Made by a program: the position numbers and the translations under genes | Notes under the pieces: generated by a model | Told to the model about the DNA's origin: nothing | The model's input: only the letters and a program-made list of their open reading frames with translations | The model's database searches: none | In this document: positions 61,336 through 64,000 of the stretch, piece by piece | Numbering within the stretch: position 1 is the stretch's first letter | Layout: each line of letters starts with the position of its first letter | From: Parageobacillus thermantarcticus | Lineage (GTDB): Bacteria; Bacillota; Bacilli; Bacillales; Anoxybacillaceae | DNA length: 64,000 bases | Direction: 5' to 3' | NCBI RefSeq assembly: GCF_900111865.1 | Contig: NZ_FOJS01000006.1 | Location: 38,043-102,042, forward strand

Positions 61336-63597
61336 TCACTCGCTTGCTAACAGTTTATGCAAAAATGCGATCACGTTTTTTTTCACGGAATGATTGCCCG
61401 CTTCAATTACCCCGATGCAAGAAGGGCAGCCATTTTCGCACGGACAGCGTTCGATGAAATGTTTCACTTCTTTCATGATTTCATCATACCGCTCAAAAAC
61501 CGCTTCCGATAAACCAACGCCGCCCGGATAACGATCGTACAAAAAAATCGTTGGCATTCCGGAATGTAGTGCTTTCATTTGCGGCACAACGTGAATATCG
61601 GTGCGGTCGCACATGACAAATATCGGTACGAGATGGCGAAGCACATTGGAAATGCCAACAAGCGCTTGTTCCACGAGCGGCGCGTCCATTTGCGCCAGCT
61701 CTTCGCCGAGTTCGATCCATGTCGCCGTCGTATGCAGCTCTTCTTCCGGCAAATGGATCGGCCCCGAGCCGATGTTTTCAAACGTAGACAATTTAATTTT
61801 TTTAAAGATGGTCGCCATCGCGCGCACCGAAACGTCGCCGTAATGCAGGCTCAGCTTCGGTCTTTGTTCGTTGCGGTCTTCTTCCAATACATGAAGCTGT
61901 ACAGCTAAATTGGCATCCGTAAAATATTCGACGTTCACTTCGCGGACGTATGCCTTTTTTTCTTCCCAATCGAGTTTTTCCACTTGATATTGCACGCCCT
62001 CATGAAGGTAAATCGCCTCTTCGTGCAATAGCGTCATCGCGCTGAACCGGTCCATCTCGCCGATGACGCGGTGATTGCCGGTTTCGGAAATATCGATAAT
62101 GACGACGTTTTCTTGCGATGCGGAACGCAAGCTAATGTCATGCGCTGGAAACGCGTCGCTCATCCAGTACCATTTGCCGGCACGGTGATGCAATACTTTT
62201 TGCTCTGTTAAAAATTCAAGCACTTCGTCAACTTCCACGCCGCCAAACTTCTCGCCTTGGCGAAACGGAAGTTCATATGCGGCACATTTCAAATGGTCGA
62301 CGAGAATAAGGATATTGTCGGGATTAATCCGCGCCGTTTCCGGAGAGCGCTGAAAAAAATACTCCGGATGTTGTACGATATATTGGTCAATCGGATTGGA
62401 GCTCGCCACCATAATGACAAGGGAATCGCCATGGCGTCGGCCGGCTCGCCCTGCCTGCTGCCAAGTGCTTGCGACCGTACCGGGATACCCAGTCATAATA
62501 CATACTTGCAACTGGCCAATATCGACGCCGAGTTCGAGCGCGTTCGTGCTAACAACTCCGATAATTTCCCCGCTGCGCAACCCTTTTTCGATTTCCCGTC
62601 TTTCTTTTGGCAAATAACCGCCGCGATAGCCACGAATCGTTTTTCGATCTAATTGATCTTTAATCAGCTCTTGAAGATGGCTTAAGATCAGCTCGACACG
62701 CACACGGCTACGGGCAAATACAATCGTTTGAATGCCGTTTTCCAAAAACTGTTTTGCTAACCTGTTCACTTCGGCCGTAGCGCTTTTGCGAATATGAAGA
62801 GATGAATGAACAACCGGCGGATTATAAAAAACAAAATGTTTGCGTCCCCGCGGCGCCCCGTTGTTATCAATCAGCGTCATTTCTTCGCCGGTTAAGCGTT
62901 CCGCAAATTCTTTGCAATTGGAAAGTGTCGCAGAAGCACAAATAAAAGTGGGGCGGCTTCCATAAAACTCGCAAATGCGCTTCAAGCGGCGGATGACGTT
63001 TGCCACATGGCTTCCGAACACGCCGCGATATGTGTGAAGTTCATCGATGACGACATATCGCAAATTTTCGAATAGCGCCACCCATTTCGTATGATGCGGC
63101 AAAATCGCAGAATGCAGCATATCCGGATTCGTCATGACGATATGGCCGGCTTTGCGGATTTTTTGGCGAATGCTCGGCGGCGTATCGCCATCATACGTAT
63201 AACTATGAATCGGAACACCCATTTCCTCAATAATTTCATGCAGTTCGCTTTTTTGATCTTGCGCGAGCGCCTTTGTCGGAAATAAATAAAGCGCCCGGGT
63301 ATGTTCGTTTTCTGCGATCGCTTGCAGTACAGGCAAATTGTAACAAAGCGTTTTCCCCGAGGCGGTCGGAGTGACAGCGACGATATGCTTTCCGTTTCGC
63401 ACCGCCTCAAAAGCAGACGCCTGATGTGTATAAAGAGAAGCGATGCCGCGTTTTTCAAGCGCTGTTCGCAAACGCAAATCAAGATGCTCTGGCATCGGGA
63501 CCGTGTTCGCTTCTTGCGGTTCGATTTCGTGCCAATATACCACATTCGGATCATCGCGCAATTGTTCTACCAATTCGCGTAACGTTTTTTTCTTCAT
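61336..63597 (-). CDS. mrfA: MrfA (YprA) DNA helicase, mitomycin repair
   Basis: A 753-residue superfamily 2 helicase. Walker A in VAVTPTASGKTLCYNLPVLQ, DEAH-like box VVIDELHTYRG, SAT motif CASATLSN and motif VI TWQQAGRAGRRHGDSLVIMV. The C-terminal DUF1998-type metal site has four cysteines in CPCENGCPSCIGVIEAG. It is the helicase partner of MrfB. GAGGTGAACGATC precedes the ATG at 63597. It heads the mrfAB operon. Confidence 0.95.
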   Translation of the reverse strand: MKKKTLRELVEQLRDDPNVVYWHEIEPQEANTVPMPEHLDLRLRTALEKRGIASLYTHQASAFEAVRNGKHIVAVTPTASGKTLCYNLPVLQAIAENEHTRALYLFPTKALAQDQKSELHEIIEEMGVPIHSYTYDGDTPPSIRQKIRKAGHIVMTNPDMLHSAILPHHTKWVALFENLRYVVIDELHTYRGVFGSHVANVIRRLKRICEFYGSRPTFICASATLSNCKEFAERLTGEEMTLIDNNGAPRGRKHFVFYNPPVVHSSLHIRKSATAEVNRLAKQFLENGIQTIVFARSRVRVELILSHLQELIKDQLDRKTIRGYRGGYLPKERREIEKGLRSGEIIGVVSTNALELGVDIGQLQVCIMTGYPGTVASTWQQAGRAGRRHGDSLVIMVASSNPIDQYIVQHPEYFFQRSPETARINPDNILILVDHLKCAAYELPFRQGEKFGGVEVDEVLEFLTEQKVLHHRAGKWYWMSDAFPAHDISLRSASQENVVIIDISETGNHRVIGEMDRFSAMTLLHEEAIYLHEGVQYQVEKLDWEEKKAYVREVNVEYFTDANLAVQLHVLEEDRNEQRPKLSLHYGDVSVRAMATIFKKIKLSTFENIGSGPIHLPEEELHTTATWIELGEELAQMDAPLVEQALVGISNVLRHLVPIFVMCDRTDIHVVPQMKALHSGMPTIFLYDRYPGGVGLSEAVFERYDEIMKEVKHFIERCPCENGCPSCIGVIEAGNHSVKKNVIAFLHKLLASE

Positions 63598-63892
63598 GAT
63601 CGTTCACCTCAATGATTTCCTCTCTCTATTTTATAATAGAGGCATTGCCAAGAAAAATCACCATAAAAAAGCGAGTCAGTCAAGATTTTGTGGGAACTTT
63701 TTTGGTTCGCTAAAAAACAGGTGTAAGTCATAGGTTGGCGAACCATTTTTTTGAATTTCATCCGTAAGCGCTTTCGAACTCTCATCCCTTGTCATGACAG
63801 ACGAATATGTATACCTTTTTTTACCATCCCTTGAGTTCAGACAGGGCATGATAGATCGGTGTCCCGGACGATTGCTGTAAATATGGCACGTT
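63598..63892. other. Intergenic stretch with a hairpin at 63703-63752
   Basis: About 295 bases without a gene. TGGTTCGC (63703-63710) and GCGAACCA (63738-63745) form an 8-bp stem followed by seven T on the plus strand, though no plus-strand gene ends here. The 13-mer GGTTGGCGAACCA in it also occurs at 17798-17810. Confidence 0.4.
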
Positions 63893-64000
63893 ATTCCGCG
63901 TTACCTCCGGAAGAAGACGGCGGACATGTTGTTTCGCCTTGTTCACGATCGTCTGTTTGGTGGATGCCGTTTCCTCCGCTGGATGCGACGATTCTTCTCC
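63893..64000 (-). CDS. C-terminal end of an unidentified protein (partial)
   Basis: The frame enters from the right edge and gives 35 residues, GEESSHPAEETASTKQTIVN then KAKQHVRRLLPEVTE, before TAA at 63893. Charged and probably helical. Too short to name; its position upstream of mrfA would fit a member of the ypp/ypr group, but I do not assign it. Confidence 0.45.

Overview
The window is a piece of a Gram-positive, endospore-forming Bacillaceae chromosome. It most resembles Geobacillus or Parageobacillus. The evidence is spore genes (Ger(x)C, CotD, SspN, Tlp, YjcZ-type proteins), strong GGAGG-type ribosome binding sites, long runs of Bacillus subtilis gene order, a b(o/a)3-type oxidase typical of thermophilic bacilli, and a protease resembling the Bacillus sp. 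Ak.1/thermitase group. Most genes lie on the minus strand. No tRNA or 16S/23S/5S rRNA gene, CRISPR array, intact insertion sequence or prophage was seen. Family assignments come from reading the proteins; no database search was run.

Layout. 0-4.5 kb: end of a germinant-receptor gene, two small conserved genes behind a structured leader, then a MarR-EmrA-EmrB type efflux operon and a TnpB (IS200/IS605-type) remnant. 4.5-13.1 kb: a leucine/isovalerate degradation operon (acyl-CoA dehydrogenase, acyl-CoA synthetase, biotin carboxylase, BCCP, HMG-CoA lyase, methylglutaconyl-CoA hydratase, carboxyltransferase) with a TetR regulator and twin palindromic operators around its promoter. 13.2-21 kb: YpmP-like protein, IlvA, a 114-bp MITE, MATE transporter, two YjcZ microproteins, RarD, CorA and a CDF transporter. 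21-28.5 kb: the yodI-yodJ-deoD-yodL-yozD-yozE neighbourhood, interrupted by a eukaryotic-type kinase, a His-rich microprotein and a YppC-like gene that appears to start at AUA. 28.7-34.7 kb: two flavoproteins, BioB with a BirA-type operator, a DUF502 protein and a second CorA.

34.7-38.5 kb: the yneR-yneQ-yneP-tlp-sspN-yneN block. 38-44.1 kb: the ypb block, comprising type III polyketide synthase BpsA, methyltransferase BpsB and the double dynamin DynA. 44.1-46.2 kb: an AT-rich island holding a second 114-bp MITE copy, a secreted subtilisin-like protease and a broken PIN-domain toxin. 46.2-48.4 kb: xpt-pbuX under a guanine riboswitch. 48.7-51 kb: b(o/a)3 oxidase operon. 51-64 kb: ypwA, ypvA, ypsC, a PAS-GGDEF-EAL protein, rnpB, gpsB, cotD and mrfB-mrfA (yprB-yprA), in B. 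subtilis order apart from the inserted signalling gene.

The less ordinary observations are the matched MITE pair (one copy with a 9-bp target duplication), the AUA start of the yppC-like gene, the promoter architecture of the leucine operon, the protease/PIN island, the TnpB/omega-RNA remnant, and several microproteins and broken genes shorter than usual annotation cut-offs. I did not find a convincing, wholly new multi-gene system.
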